The notes below the pieces were generated by a model, which worked only from the letters and a program-made list of their open reading frames with translations, was not told the origin of the DNA and made no database searches. Of a stretch of DNA of 38,824 nucleotides, positions 18,332-26,305 are shown piece by piece; position 1 is the stretch's first letter, and each line of letters starts with the position of its first letter. Made by a program: the position numbers and the translations under genes. Origin of the DNA: UBA7328 sp002471345 (GTDB taxonomy: Bacteria > Bacteroidota > Bacteroidia > Chitinophagales > Saprospiraceae); NCBI GenBank assembly GCA_964011275.1, contig CAXGOB010000049.1, positions 1-38,824 on the forward strand, given 5' to 3'.

Positions 18332-18339
18332 TAATTTTG
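18332..18339 (+). promoter_or_regulatory. Candidate Bacteroidota -7 element
   Basis: TAATTTTG matches the TAnnTTTG consensus of Bacteroidota primary-sigma promoters and lies upstream of the membrane-protein gene. A match to the -33 TTG element is not clear. If used, transcription would start about where ATG 18349 lies, which favours ATG 18367 as the start codon. The consensus is short, so chance is possible. Confidence 0.3.
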
Positions 18340-18348
18340 AACAATCAC

Positions 18349-18789
18349 ATGCTTGAATCAATTAAAATGTTTGATTTTATTCTTATTGCAAATGCCATTT
18401 GGTTTGGAATGGCTTTTAACGTATTCGCACTGCGAAATGCCATATTTGCAAAAATTCTTGTCCCTAGAGAGCATCGCGATACACCTGTCTTTGATGTGCT
18501 AGCAGAGACCGGAAAGTTTCTTGGTGGATTCAATTTAGCATTCTGTGTCCTTAATGTGCTAATTTTAATCAATTCAAATATTTTCCCAGAAGGAGAACAA
18601 AGAATAATTCTATGTTCTGTTTTTGCACTAGCTCACGGGTCACAGTTTATTGCTAATGTTCCAATTGCCCTTGACAACCTAAGAGGTAAAGGCGTTTGGC
18701 AAGTAAAAGGAACAATGCGATTTATTTTTATCACAGATTTCATAATGATGGTTGCCAATTTAGGGATCGTATTGTTGTATGCATGTTAG
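18349..18789 (+). CDS. Four-helix membrane protein of unknown function
   Basis: A 146-residue protein (from ATG 18349; ATG 18367 is an alternative start, and TTG 18337 is unlikely). It has four hydrophobic helices: FILIANAIWFGMAFNVFAL, FNLAFCVLNVLILI, IILCSVFALAHGSQFIANV and FIFITDFIMMVANLGIVLLY. A conserved-looking loop, VPREHRDTPVFDVLAETGKF, separates the first two. I do not assign a family; the layout is reminiscent of small DoxX- or BphX-type membrane proteins, but I see no defining motif. It is followed after 59 bases by the DUF2071 gene. Confidence 0.65.
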   Translation: MLESIKMFDFILIANAIWFGMAFNVFALRNAIFAKILVPREHRDTPVFDVLAETGKFLGGFNLAFCVLNVLILINSNIFPEGEQRIILCSVFALAHGSQFIANVPIALDNLRGKGVWQVKGTMRFIFITDFIMMVANLGIVLLYAC

Positions 18790-18848
18790 ATCAAAATTGC
18801 TATTTATATCAATGAGAATCTATGCCCACATTATTACTATCTAGATAA

Positions 18849-19589
18849 ATGACAATCCACGAAACACTTCAAGATACAGAGCATAGGCCCTGGAAATTAC
18901 CAGCTAAAAGCTGGAAGTTTTATCAAGAATGGAATGATGTAATTTTCCTTCATTGGGAGGTCGAGCTAGACCAATTGCAAAAGCATGTACCAAAAGAACT
19001 TAAGATTGATTTATTTGCTGGAAAGCCTTGGGTTTCTGTTGTAGCTTTTAAAATGAACAAAATCAGACCGAAAAACTTACCTTCTTTCCCACCAATATCG
19101 GATTTTGATGAAATAAATATTAGAACCTATATAAAGTCGAATAAAAAATCTGGAGTATACTTTTTGAGTATTGAAGGTGGAGCAAGATTGTCATGTATAA
19201 TCGCAAAAGCTATATCCAGACTTCCTTATAGATATTCTAAAATTATTCGAACTGATAATCATTTTGAGTCCATTAATTCACAATTTGATGAAAAACTAAA
19301 AATCAATTTTCAAATGGATGAAAAGATTGATTATAAATCAAAACTAGATAAATGGTTGACTGAGAGATATGCTCTTTTTCAAGACACAGAAAAGTCTATT
19401 AACACATTTGAAATTCATCACTTGGAATGGGAAATCAATAAAATAAAATTGTTTAATCTATCCGTTTCCTATCCTAGGTTTGAGAAACTATTAACTAAAC
19501 CTCCAGATAAAGCACATTATTCTAAAGGTGTAAAAGTTTTAGCGTGGGGTAAAGAGGAGAAAGTAAGAACTTCATATGGCACTATGTAG
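18849..19589 (+). CDS. DUF2071 (YqjF-like) protein
   Basis: This 246-residue protein matches DUF2071: RPWKLPAKSWKFYQEWNDV followed by FLHWEVELDQLQKHVPKEL at the start, VSVVAFKMNKIRPKNLPSFP after it, then EINIRTYIKSNKKSGVYFLS. The family folds like acetoacetate decarboxylase; its role is unsettled (YqjF in Bacillus subtilis responds to nitroaromatics). It is cytoplasmic, and the start is ATG 18849 with the family N-terminus right after it. It lies 54 bases before the deaminase gene, so the two may be transcribed together; that is inference. Confidence 0.88.
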   Translation: MTIHETLQDTEHRPWKLPAKSWKFYQEWNDVIFLHWEVELDQLQKHVPKELKIDLFAGKPWVSVVAFKMNKIRPKNLPSFPPISDFDEINIRTYIKSNKKSGVYFLSIEGGARLSCIIAKAISRLPYRYSKIIRTDNHFESINSQFDEKLKINFQMDEKIDYKSKLDKWLTERYALFQDTEKSINTFEIHHLEWEINKIKLFNLSVSYPRFEKLLTKPPDKAHYSKGVKVLAWGKEEKVRTSYGTM

Positions 19590-19643
19590 ATAACCAATAT
19601 TTAGAGATTCTATAAAATTCTTTCTCGAAAACATTCAACGTAA

Positions 19644-20084
19644 ATGACAAAAAACAGAATTGAATATTTTATGAACGAGGCAATACTGGAAGGTCGAAAA
19701 GCCATACCCAAATGTCTGCCCAATCCACCTGTAGGTTCTGTAATTGTGTATAAAGAAAAAATAGTATCAAGAGGCCATACAAATGAACCTGGTCGACATC
19801 ATGCAGAAGCAATGGCTTTGGAAAATATCAAAAATTTGGATTACGAAGAATTGACCATGTTCGTTACATTAGAACCCTGTTCTTTTCAGGGCAGGACTCC
19901 GTCCTGTGCAAAAGCAATAGTCAAAAAAGGAATTAAAACGGTATATGTTGGAATTCTCGACCCGCATCCTTATAATCAAGGAAAAGGAATAAAGATTTTG
20001 ACTGATGCAAACATAAAAGTTGAAGTAGGTTTCTTAAAAGATCAAGTTCATAAAGAACTAAATGATTTTCTAATTCGAGAGTAA
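19644..20084 (+). CDS. RibD-type deaminase domain protein, stand-alone
   Basis: This 146-residue zinc deaminase corresponds only to the N-terminal half of riboflavin biosynthesis protein RibD. Zinc ligands are H53 in RHHAEAMAL (proton shuttle E55) and C79 and C88 in TLEPCSFQGRTPSCAKAI. The late motif VGILDPHPYNQGKGI also fits RibD. The reductase half is absent and there are no other rib genes nearby, so it is not a standard riboflavin gene. It may work on a pyrimidine or guanidino-type substrate of its own, or be a paralogue. It starts at ATG 19644 and ends with TAA. Confidence 0.85.
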   Translation: MTKNRIEYFMNEAILEGRKAIPKCLPNPPVGSVIVYKEKIVSRGHTNEPGRHHAEAMALENIKNLDYEELTMFVTLEPCSFQGRTPSCAKAIVKKGIKTVYVGILDPHPYNQGKGIKILTDANIKVEVGFLKDQVHKELNDFLIRE

Positions 20085-20366
20085 TTCATTAATAGTCTTT
20101 AGCAATCTGTTTTTAAACCGAGGTCCATAGTATTTATCTAATATCCAGCTTCACCTACGCCCTCTGGAAATTTGTTGATTTTGTTATTAGGAATATTGAT
20201 CACAAGACTTAAGTATATCGATAATGTGATGAAAATTGGCCTATCTTAAACTAGAAGAACACATAATTTACATCCTTATATTTAAACTATTTTCTACATA
20301 TTATTTTTATAAATACATCTTTATAAGTTGCTCAAAATGACAAAATTTCTTTAGCATTTGCAAAAA
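20085..20366. other. Intergenic region before the TetR gene
   Basis: No plus-strand gene. On the minus strand an open stretch of about 45 codons (roughly 20239 down to 20134, then TAG, then a few more codons) reads LVINIPNNKINKFPEGVGEA; it may be a fossil but I cannot place it. The right part is very AT-rich and leads into the TetR promoter region. Confidence 0.3.
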
Positions 20367-20388
20367 TGACGAACGGTCATTATTTTTG
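20357..20388 (+). promoter_or_regulatory. Candidate tetR promoter with operator in the spacer
   Basis: TTTG at 20357-20360 and TATTTTTG at 20381-20388 match the Bacteroidota -33 (TTTG) and -7 (TAnnTTTG) elements with a 20-base spacing, which is in the usual range. The 13-bp inverted repeat lies wholly in the spacer. An alternative promoter (TTG near 20327 and TAGCATTTG at 20352-20360) would put the operator at the transcription start instead. Either way a bound repressor would block transcription. Confidence 0.45.
20367..20379. promoter_or_regulatory. TetR-type operator, copy 1
   Basis: TGACGAACGGTCA is an inverted repeat (TGAC...GTCA, with ACCGTTCGT on the other strand). The identical sequence, extended to 15 bases as atgacgaacggtcat, occurs again at 20996-21010 just past the tetR stop. 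Two identical dyads on either side of a TetR gene is the classic picture of autoregulation plus control of the adjacent operon. Confidence 0.8.
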
Positions 20389-20392
20389 CAAC

Positions 20393-20977
20393 TTGAGGCG
20401 AAAAATACATAAAGAGGACATTCTAAATGCTGGTCTACAATTGATGTTTACAAATGGCTATTACGCAACAGGCATAAAAGAAATCACAGAAAGTATCAAA
20501 ATACCAAAAGGATCTTTTTATAACCATTTCTCGAATAAAGAAGAATTTGGATTAGAAGTAGTAAAGATGTACTGTGATAATGGCTTAGAAATGTACAAGA
20601 GTATTTTTTTAGATAAAAAATACATGCCATTAGAAAGAGTTGAAAACTTCTTCTCGAGCTTGATTTCTGAGTATTCAAATGAACTTGATTTCAAATTGGG
20701 CTGTCTAATGGGTAATTTTTCAGCAGAACTCTCTGATACCAACGAAAAGTTCAGAATATTACTCGCTAAGGAGTTTGGCAAATTAGAAAATGTCATTTCC
20801 ATTTGCCTCCAAGAAGCTCAGGATAATGGAAGCTTAAATAAGAAAGATAGCGCAGATCAAATTGCAGCATTTGTATTAAATAGTTGGCATGGAGCAATGA
20901 TTAGAATGAAGTCAACGGGTAATAGTAGACCTCTTGAAGATTGCAAGATGATGATAATGAATAAAATTTTGGTATAA
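20393..20977 (+). CDS. TetR/AcrR family transcriptional repressor
   Basis: The helix-turn-helix is clear: HKEDILNAGLQLMFTNGYYA, then TGIKEITESIKIPKGSFYNH and FSNKEEFGLEVV, the standard TetR DNA-binding domain. The rest is a helical ligand-binding domain with a C-terminal TetR-type segment (CLMGNFSAELSDTNEKFR). The frame is open from ATG 20366, but that ATG is inside the operator dyad and adds nine residues unlike the family; I prefer TTG 20393 (MRRKIHKEDIL), giving 194 residues. There is no good Shine-Dalgarno for either. It probably represses itself and the downstream membrane protein/SDR genes and responds to a small molecule they handle. Confidence 0.9.
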   Translation: MRRKIHKEDILNAGLQLMFTNGYYATGIKEITESIKIPKGSFYNHFSNKEEFGLEVVKMYCDNGLEMYKSIFLDKKYMPLERVENFFSSLISEYSNELDFKLGCLMGNFSAELSDTNEKFRILLAKEFGKLENVISICLQEAQDNGSLNKKDSADQIAAFVLNSWHGAMIRMKSTGNSRPLEDCKMMIMNKILV

Positions 20978-20996
20978 AAAAATTTGATTATTAATA

Positions 20997-21009
20997 TGAC
21001 GAACGGTCA
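20997..21009. promoter_or_regulatory. TetR-type operator, copy 2
   Basis: This is the same 13-bp dyad as at 20367-20379; identity extends to at least 15 bases. It lies 19 bases past the tetR stop and about 90 bases before the start of the small membrane protein, where a promoter for the downstream genes would be expected. A match to TTTG stands just upstream (aaatttg, 20980-20986). Confidence 0.8.
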
Positions 21010-21097
21010 TTTAAAATAAAACAATAAATAAAACTTAGAAATTAGGACAACAACGGAAATTGTTCAAAAGCCTTTCCAATTGAGAATCATTTTCATA

Positions 21098-21412
21098 ATG
21101 AATGCACTCATGATGGTTCTCCCTTTCGGGTTCTACTACGCATTCACCACGAATGAAATCTCAATTGACGGCCTTCATCCTAACACTATGCTCTACACAG
21201 GCATCGCATACATTGCAAGTTTCATAGCCTTGGTGTTCTCAATATTGAAGAGGAACTTAGCTCTTTTTAGACTATTGCTAATCATAAATTTTCTTATTGC
21301 TTTACCTGCAAAAGCATATATAGGAATGGTCATAGAAGTAATCTCCATACTCCTATCATTTCATAAAAAAGTGAAAAAATTCTTTGCAAGCACTGGAAAA
21401 ATTGGAATCTAA
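21098..21412 (+). CDS. Small integral membrane protein in the TetR-controlled unit
   Basis: A 104-residue protein (ATG 21098; the frame is open from TTG 21080, which I consider too far upstream). It has three hydrophobic helices (NALMMVLPFGFYYAF, TMLYTGIAYIASFIALVFSI, LFRLLLIINFLIALPAKAYI) and a basic tail (HKKVKKFFASTGKIG). No family is recognised. It ends 17 bases before the SDR gene and follows the second operator, so it is very likely co-transcribed with the SDR and repressed by the TetR protein. Confidence 0.65.
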   Translation: MNALMMVLPFGFYYAFTTNEISIDGLHPNTMLYTGIAYIASFIALVFSILKRNLALFRLLLIINFLIALPAKAYIGMVIEVISILLSFHKKVKKFFASTGKIGI

Positions 21413-21429
21413 AACCAAGAATTAGAAAA

Positions 21430-22351
21430 ATGAATAATATTTCAAATAAATCAATTCTCATAGTAGGTGCAAATGGAGCTATTGCAAAAGAAACCATTAA
21501 ACATTTGCTCATCGATGGTGCTATTGAAATTGTTATGGCATGCAGATCAGAAACAAGAGGTCTTGAAGCTTTAGAAGAAATTAAACTAGAACTTTCCGAA
21601 GCTAAAAAAGCTAGTATCTCTGTGGTTGGAGGATTTGACATGACTGTTCCAGATAAAATTGAGATTGCAGTGAATGCCTTATCAACTAAGAAAACATTTG
21701 ACATTGTATTTCTAGCCGCTGGGTTTGCTGTTTTTACTGACGATTATCATGCTGTAGAATGGAAGGGTAAAAAAATAGAGAAAAATATTTTTTCAAAACA
21801 TGATTGGTAGTCATGTTACCCTTTCCTGGCTAAATAAGATGAAGTTACTAACCAAAGGAGTTAGAGTCGTTTTAGCTGGAGGTGAAGGAGCAAGAGGGAT
21901 AAAAGGAATGATAGAAAGTCCTCAATTCTACTCTATCAAAGAATTTAGAGATTATGTGTTCTTAAACAAAACACCAAAATACAACCCAATGAATGCAATT
22001 GGAGTTTCTAAGCTCTGTGGTGCATTATGGACTTCAAAAATATCAAAACTAGAAGCTGACAATATGAATATTGTTTGGTTTTCTTCAGGACTAACATCAG
22101 GTTCTGCAGGTTTGAAAACATTACCCTTACTTCAAAGGTGGTTTATGAATACCATAATATTTGGAATTTTTAGACTCATGGGCCGAGCTCAAACCCCATC
22201 TGAAGGAGGAAGGAAGTTTGCTGACTGTCTGGAAGGGAAAATCGGAGCTAATGGTGACCTAATTGGAGCTCCTCAAGGCAAATCAATTAGAAATTTCACT
22301 GACCAAACTCCAATGAACCCGCATTTTAGTGATAAGGGATTGAGTGAATAA
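21430..22351 (+). pseudogene. Short-chain dehydrogenase/reductase, frameshifted
   Basis: The first part (ATG 21430, 126 codons) has the Rossmann glycine motif GANGAIAK and the MACRSETRG segment, and goes out of frame after IEKNIF. From 21800 the second part continues the same protein in another frame: NMIGSHVTLSWLNKMKLLTK, RVVLAGGEGARG and a C-terminal region to TAA 22349-22351. Removing one T from the run of six Ts at 21788-21793 joins them smoothly as IEKNIFQNMIGSHV. So there is one extra base. The restored protein would be about 306 residues. It could be a real mutation, phase variation at the T6 tract, or a sequence error. The gene sits in the TetR-controlled unit. Confidence 0.85.
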
Positions 22352-22493
22352 ATTCTAATTCTCAATAAAAAAACAGTACTGTGTTTATGACTGACAACAC
22401 CCATTATTACATCCTGGATTTCAATCTTTTGTTAGAGAAAAGTTACTTACGTTTTCAAGAAGAGACATTAAAATCATTTTTCTGTACCTTATT

Positions 22494-23567
22494 ATGGATC
22501 TAATTCAATTAAATAAAACCAATATGAAACTTGTATTAACTCCATCTCTAATTCAGAAGCTCGTAACTTTTAAATCAGATAGACTATACTCTATAGCTAA
22601 AAATTCAATCATGCCTTGCATTTGGGCTCTCACATTTATAATTGCATCAGTCTCTGTTGTGCCTGCCACTGCCCAAGAGAGTGAGGACACTCGTACTGTT
22701 TTAATTATGGGTACAAGTTCCGGGATTGGACTAAGAATGACAGAACTCTTATCTCAAAATGGATTTTTTGTTTATGCTGGAGTACGTTCAGTTGAGGATT
22801 TTACTCGATTGAATGCAATGGAGAATGTACAAGCAGTCCAGCTTGATGTTACTATTCAAAGTGAAATTGAAGCCGCAGAAGAATTCATCCATTCTGAAGG
22901 AAAAGGATTATACGGTTTAATCAACAATGCGGGAGTTGCTGTTATGGGCCCTTTAATCGAAATCTCTGAAGAGAATATGGATTTCCAGTTGGACGTGAAT
23001 CTCTTTGGCCCTTACCGCATTACTAAAGCTTTTGCAAATCTACTCATTGAAAGTGAGGGTCGTATTATGACAGTAAGTTCAATCTCAGGTATACTCTCTG
23101 GACAATTATTAGGTGCATATAGCATGAGTAAACACGGCGTAGAAGCCTATACGGATGCACTGGCTGCGGAGTTAGAACAATTTAATGTAGAAGTGGCTGC
23201 TGTGGAACCAGGAAACTACAAATCACAAATACTGCTTACTATGATAAATCGTATGAAGGCCAATGGTTATACTGCTGAAAACTCAAAATACGGTTCTGTA
23301 ATAGAGATGATGGAAAGAGGTGGAGCTTCTGATCGATCCCAATACAACGAGCCTGATGATGTAGCTCAAGCAGCTCTCCATTTTCTTACTAGTGATACAC
23401 CTAAAAGACGTTATATGGTGGTGCCAAATCAGCGTGAGGCAGAAATCACAATTCGCCAAATGCTAAGAGAATTGGTACAATTGAATGAAGAACAACCTTT
23501 TTCCTATTCAAGAGATGAACTTGTAGACATGTTGGATCAGACTTTAGGTAAGACTCCGAAGAAGTAA
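22494..23567 (+). CDS. Short-chain dehydrogenase/reductase with N-terminal signal peptide
   Basis: This 357-residue protein is a classical SDR: GTSSGIG at 73-79 (NAD(P)-binding), NNAG at 144-147, catalytic Ser near 196, Y209 and K213 in YSMSK. Uniquely for an SDR, it is preceded by a hydrophobic export signal (PCIWALTFIIASVSVVPATA at 41-60, ending in a clear Ala-x-Ala site before QES). Possible starts are ATG 22494, 22524 and 22611; the last gives the shortest signal but lacks basic residues, so an upstream start is likelier. A cytoplasmic-type enzyme in the periplasm would lack a free NAD(P)H supply, so the export claim deserves testing. It is not in the TetR unit by spacing. Confidence 0.88.
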   Translation: MDLIQLNKTNMKLVLTPSLIQKLVTFKSDRLYSIAKNSIMPCIWALTFIIASVSVVPATAQESEDTRTVLIMGTSSGIGLRMTELLSQNGFFVYAGVRSVEDFTRLNAMENVQAVQLDVTIQSEIEAAEEFIHSEGKGLYGLINNAGVAVMGPLIEISEENMDFQLDVNLFGPYRITKAFANLLIESEGRIMTVSSISGILSGQLLGAYSMSKHGVEAYTDALAAELEQFNVEVAAVEPGNYKSQILLTMINRMKANGYTAENSKYGSVIEMMERGGASDRSQYNEPDDVAQAALHFLTSDTPKRRYMVVPNQREAEITIRQMLRELVQLNEEQPFSYSRDELVDMLDQTLGKTPKK

Positions 23568-23588
23568 AATCCACATAGTGGATTTTAC
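23564..23588 (+). terminator. Hairpin overlapping the SDR stop
   Basis: An 11-bp perfect stem (23564-23574 with 23578-23588) with a 3-base loop starts one base before the TAA and covers it. Stable and placed at the gene end, so probably a terminator or 3' stabiliser. Confidence 0.6.
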
Positions 23589-23810
23589 ATGTAGGGTCCT
23601 AAACAAAGAGGCTCATTCTTCACTCAGATATAGACCGCAACATCCTCTGTCATTTCTAAAAAAATGAATGTGATCGGCATTATTGGTGAGTAAGTCTTCC
23701 AAAAGATCAATGATTATAACAAACATCGAATTCCATAAGTAGAAATAGAAAATTAGTATCTTTTACGGTAAAATCAGGATTAAAAAATCGAGTTCAATAA
23801 ATGTATTATC

Positions 23811-24353
23811 ATGAGATCACTCTATGCATTAACTGTTTTGTATTTCCTTATAGTAGCTTGTACTCCAGGAAATAATCAACAAAAACCTGAACCTGAAAAC
23901 AATAATAATTCTCATAACAACACAGAGGTTCCTGACACAGTCCCTAGAGTAACTGGTATAGGAGGTATTTTCTTCTTCACAGATAATCCCGAAGAAACAA
24001 AAAAGTGGTATTCTGAAAACCTTGGTCTTGAAATAAATCAATGGGGGTCAAGTTTCGAATTTAGAAATGCGAATCGCCCTGATGAAATTAACTATCTGCA
24101 ATGGAGTCCATTTAAAAATGGGAGTGAATACTTTTCTCCTTCTAAAAAGGAGTTCATGATAAATTACAGAGTGCAAAATATAGAGGGGCTTGTAGAGAAA
24201 CTTACTAAAAATGGAGTGTCCATAGTAGATACCATAGAAACATATGACTATGGCAAATTCATCCACATCATGGATGCAGAGGGAAACAAAATAGAGCTAT
24301 GGGAGCCTGTAGACAGCGTTTTTACAAAAATGGGTGGAAATACAACAAAATAG
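23811..24353 (+). CDS. VOC/glyoxalase-domain lipoprotein
   Basis: This 180-residue protein begins with a lipoprotein signal (lipobox Cys 17, LIVACTPGNNQ), followed by an Asn/Pro-rich linker to about residue 45. The rest is a single VOC domain: IGGIFFFTDNPEETKKWYSE, the second half starting IEGLVEKLTKNGVSIVD and the closing FIHIMDAEGNKIELWEPVDS with its conserved Glu. VOC proteins bind divalent metals and include glyoxalases, dioxygenases and resistance proteins; most are cytoplasmic. Here the anchor places it outside the cell membrane, as with the exported SDR before it. It starts at ATG 23811. Confidence 0.87.
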   Translation: MRSLYALTVLYFLIVACTPGNNQQKPEPENNNNSHNNTEVPDTVPRVTGIGGIFFFTDNPEETKKWYSENLGLEINQWGSSFEFRNANRPDEINYLQWSPFKNGSEYFSPSKKEFMINYRVQNIEGLVEKLTKNGVSIVDTIETYDYGKFIHIMDAEGNKIELWEPVDSVFTKMGGNTTK

Positions 24354-24397
24354 CATCAAGGCAATGGAATAAAGACACTTCTTCCACTTTACTTAGG

Positions 24398-24419
24398 TCA
24401 CATTTTCTTTTAAATGTGA
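24398..24419 (+). terminator. Hairpin after the VOC gene
   Basis: An 8-bp stem (24398-24405 with 24412-24419), 6-base loop, 44 bases after the VOC stop. No T tract follows. Probable terminator of the VOC transcript. Confidence 0.4.
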
Positions 24420-24595
24420 AGTCCCTAAACTCAATGCTTATTTAGTCTTGGTATCACATCAGCCGACTAGGTTTAATCTTTCTGTAAAAAGCTAAAACAA
24501 CTATCTTAATGTACATACGTTTTCTAAAATATAGATCCACAAACATCCTGTCAAAAATCTTTGTGTAGTGGATTATCATTAAAAATCAAACTGAT

Positions 24596-26065
24596 ATGAA
24601 CATTGTCTCTTACTCAAATAACATCCTAATCTCTAAGGCTTGGTGGACATGCTTGTCTACATTATCTATTTGTTTGATTATGGGCATTAGTCTATTTGCA
24701 ACCAATGTGACAGTAGAAAATATTCGGGTGGTAAACCGTAAAGATGTCCTTAACACTCCTTTGAGTGTAATCTTTGACATACAATGGAAAAACTCATGGA
24801 ATAATGATAAAAACCATGATGCCATTTGGGTATTCATGAAATATGGCACCGCATGGAATAACCATGTAAAAATAAAGTCTACAGGTCATAAAGTTCTACA
24901 AAACAGAATCAAGCAATCACCATCGCCCATCATTGAAGTGAGTCAAGATGGTGTTGGGTTTTTAATTTATCCATCTAAGGAATAGAGAGGTGACCAAAAT
25001 TTTAAATTGCAAATCTTGATCGATACTACAAATCGTCGAATAAACAACTCACACCTGACTGGGCTATCAATTCATCCTTTAGAAATGGTATATATTCCCA
25101 AAGGTGAATATACTTTAGGAAGTCCTGATGAGGCTGCTATAAAAAGGGCAGCCTTATATAAAAGCGATGCAAAAGGTCATCCCATAGGCCAAATATCCAT
25201 TACATCAGAAGCTGCCATCGATGTTGGGCCCAATGAAAATGAACTTTATTATTGGAGTGAATCAGAATTGTATAATGGTGATCAGAAAGGCCCAATACCC
25301 GAAGATTTTCCCAAAGGATACAATCCTTTCTACCTTATGAAATATGAACTGACTCAAGGCCAATATTCTGACTTTTTAAATACCCTACCTGATGGATGGA
25401 CCTTTCAAAGAAATCCAATTGGTGGTAAGAAATATTATGAGAAAAGAGGTGGAATTAGACTAAAAAATGGTGCTTATGTTGCTGATAATCCTCTGCGACC
25501 TATGAATTTTGTAAGCTTCACTGATGCTTTAGCATTTACAGACTGGGCTGGGCTTAGACCTATTACCGAATTAGAATATGAAAAAGCAGCAAGAGGGCCC
25601 TCCACCCCTATTCCTGCCGAATTCGTATGGGGTACTAATGATTATAATTTAATAGAGCGCTATGTGAATGAGAATTCGAATTTAGAAATGAATAACAACT
25701 TTGATGAAAGTCAACTCAACGATCAAACTAGGCTTATTTTTGGCGCTTCATATTATTGGGTAATGGACTTAAGTGGGTCTCTATGGGAGAAGGTAATTAC
25801 TATAGGCAATCCAGTAGGAAGAGCCATCAAAGGAAGTCATGGTGATGGCAAACTTGATTTTGGCCACGCAACTAATGCAGATTGGCCTAAAAGTGACAAT
25901 GAAGTCGGAGGCTTCAGATATCGAGGGGGAGGCTACTACCAAAAGGGAACTGTCTATTCAGATTTTAATCCACATTCTCCCATTGGATATCGCTATTATG
26001 GGGCATGGTCTGGAGGTCCACGATCCATAGCTTATGGATATAGAGCAGGACGATCTGCTAATTAA
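24596..26065 (+). pseudogene. SUMF1/formylglycine-enzyme-like exported protein, interrupted by TAG
   Basis: ATG 24596 opens a signal peptide (hydrophobic LSTLSICLIMGISLFATN) and an N-terminal beta domain (NVTVENIRVVNRKDVLNTPL). The frame meets TAG 24983-24985, then stays open in the same frame through RGDQNFKLQILIDTTN to a complete FGE-sulfatase (PF03781) domain: EMVYIPKGEYTLGSP, YLMKYELTQGQYSDF, LEYEKAARGP and the C-terminal GGGYYQKG and GYRAGRSAN. The stop would be at the join between the domains. The restored protein would be about 489 residues, normal for Bacteroidota members; homologues are often extracytoplasmic and partly catalytic. The downstream ORF has only TTG for a start, so independent expression is unlikely. 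Confidence 0.88.
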
Positions 26066-26305
26066 GAAGATGACTGATAATTCTTAAAAGTGAATACTAA
26101 ATTTTAATAATCGATGTAAAGACACTTTAAAATTTAGTCATAAATGAGAATTATCAAGAACTCATTTCTACTTCAAGCAACGCAGATGATCATACCATTA
26201 AATCTATAAGAAAAAATAATTCGGAGATAACTAATCAAAATTCATTGACCTTGATAGAAGGTAAGGGTTCTTCTCTTGAAACAGAAAATCCATAAAGCTC
26301 ATAAC

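Noticed and set aside
20134..20240. Minus-strand open stretch before tetR (LVINIPNNKINKFPEGVGEA...)
   Set aside because: About 45 codons, interrupted by TAG, with no start or recognisable family. Could be a fossil but not supportable.
22369..22382. Palindrome acagtactgt after the frameshifted SDR
   Set aside because: Ten-base palindrome in isolation; no copy elsewhere and no T tract, so neither operator nor terminator can be claimed.
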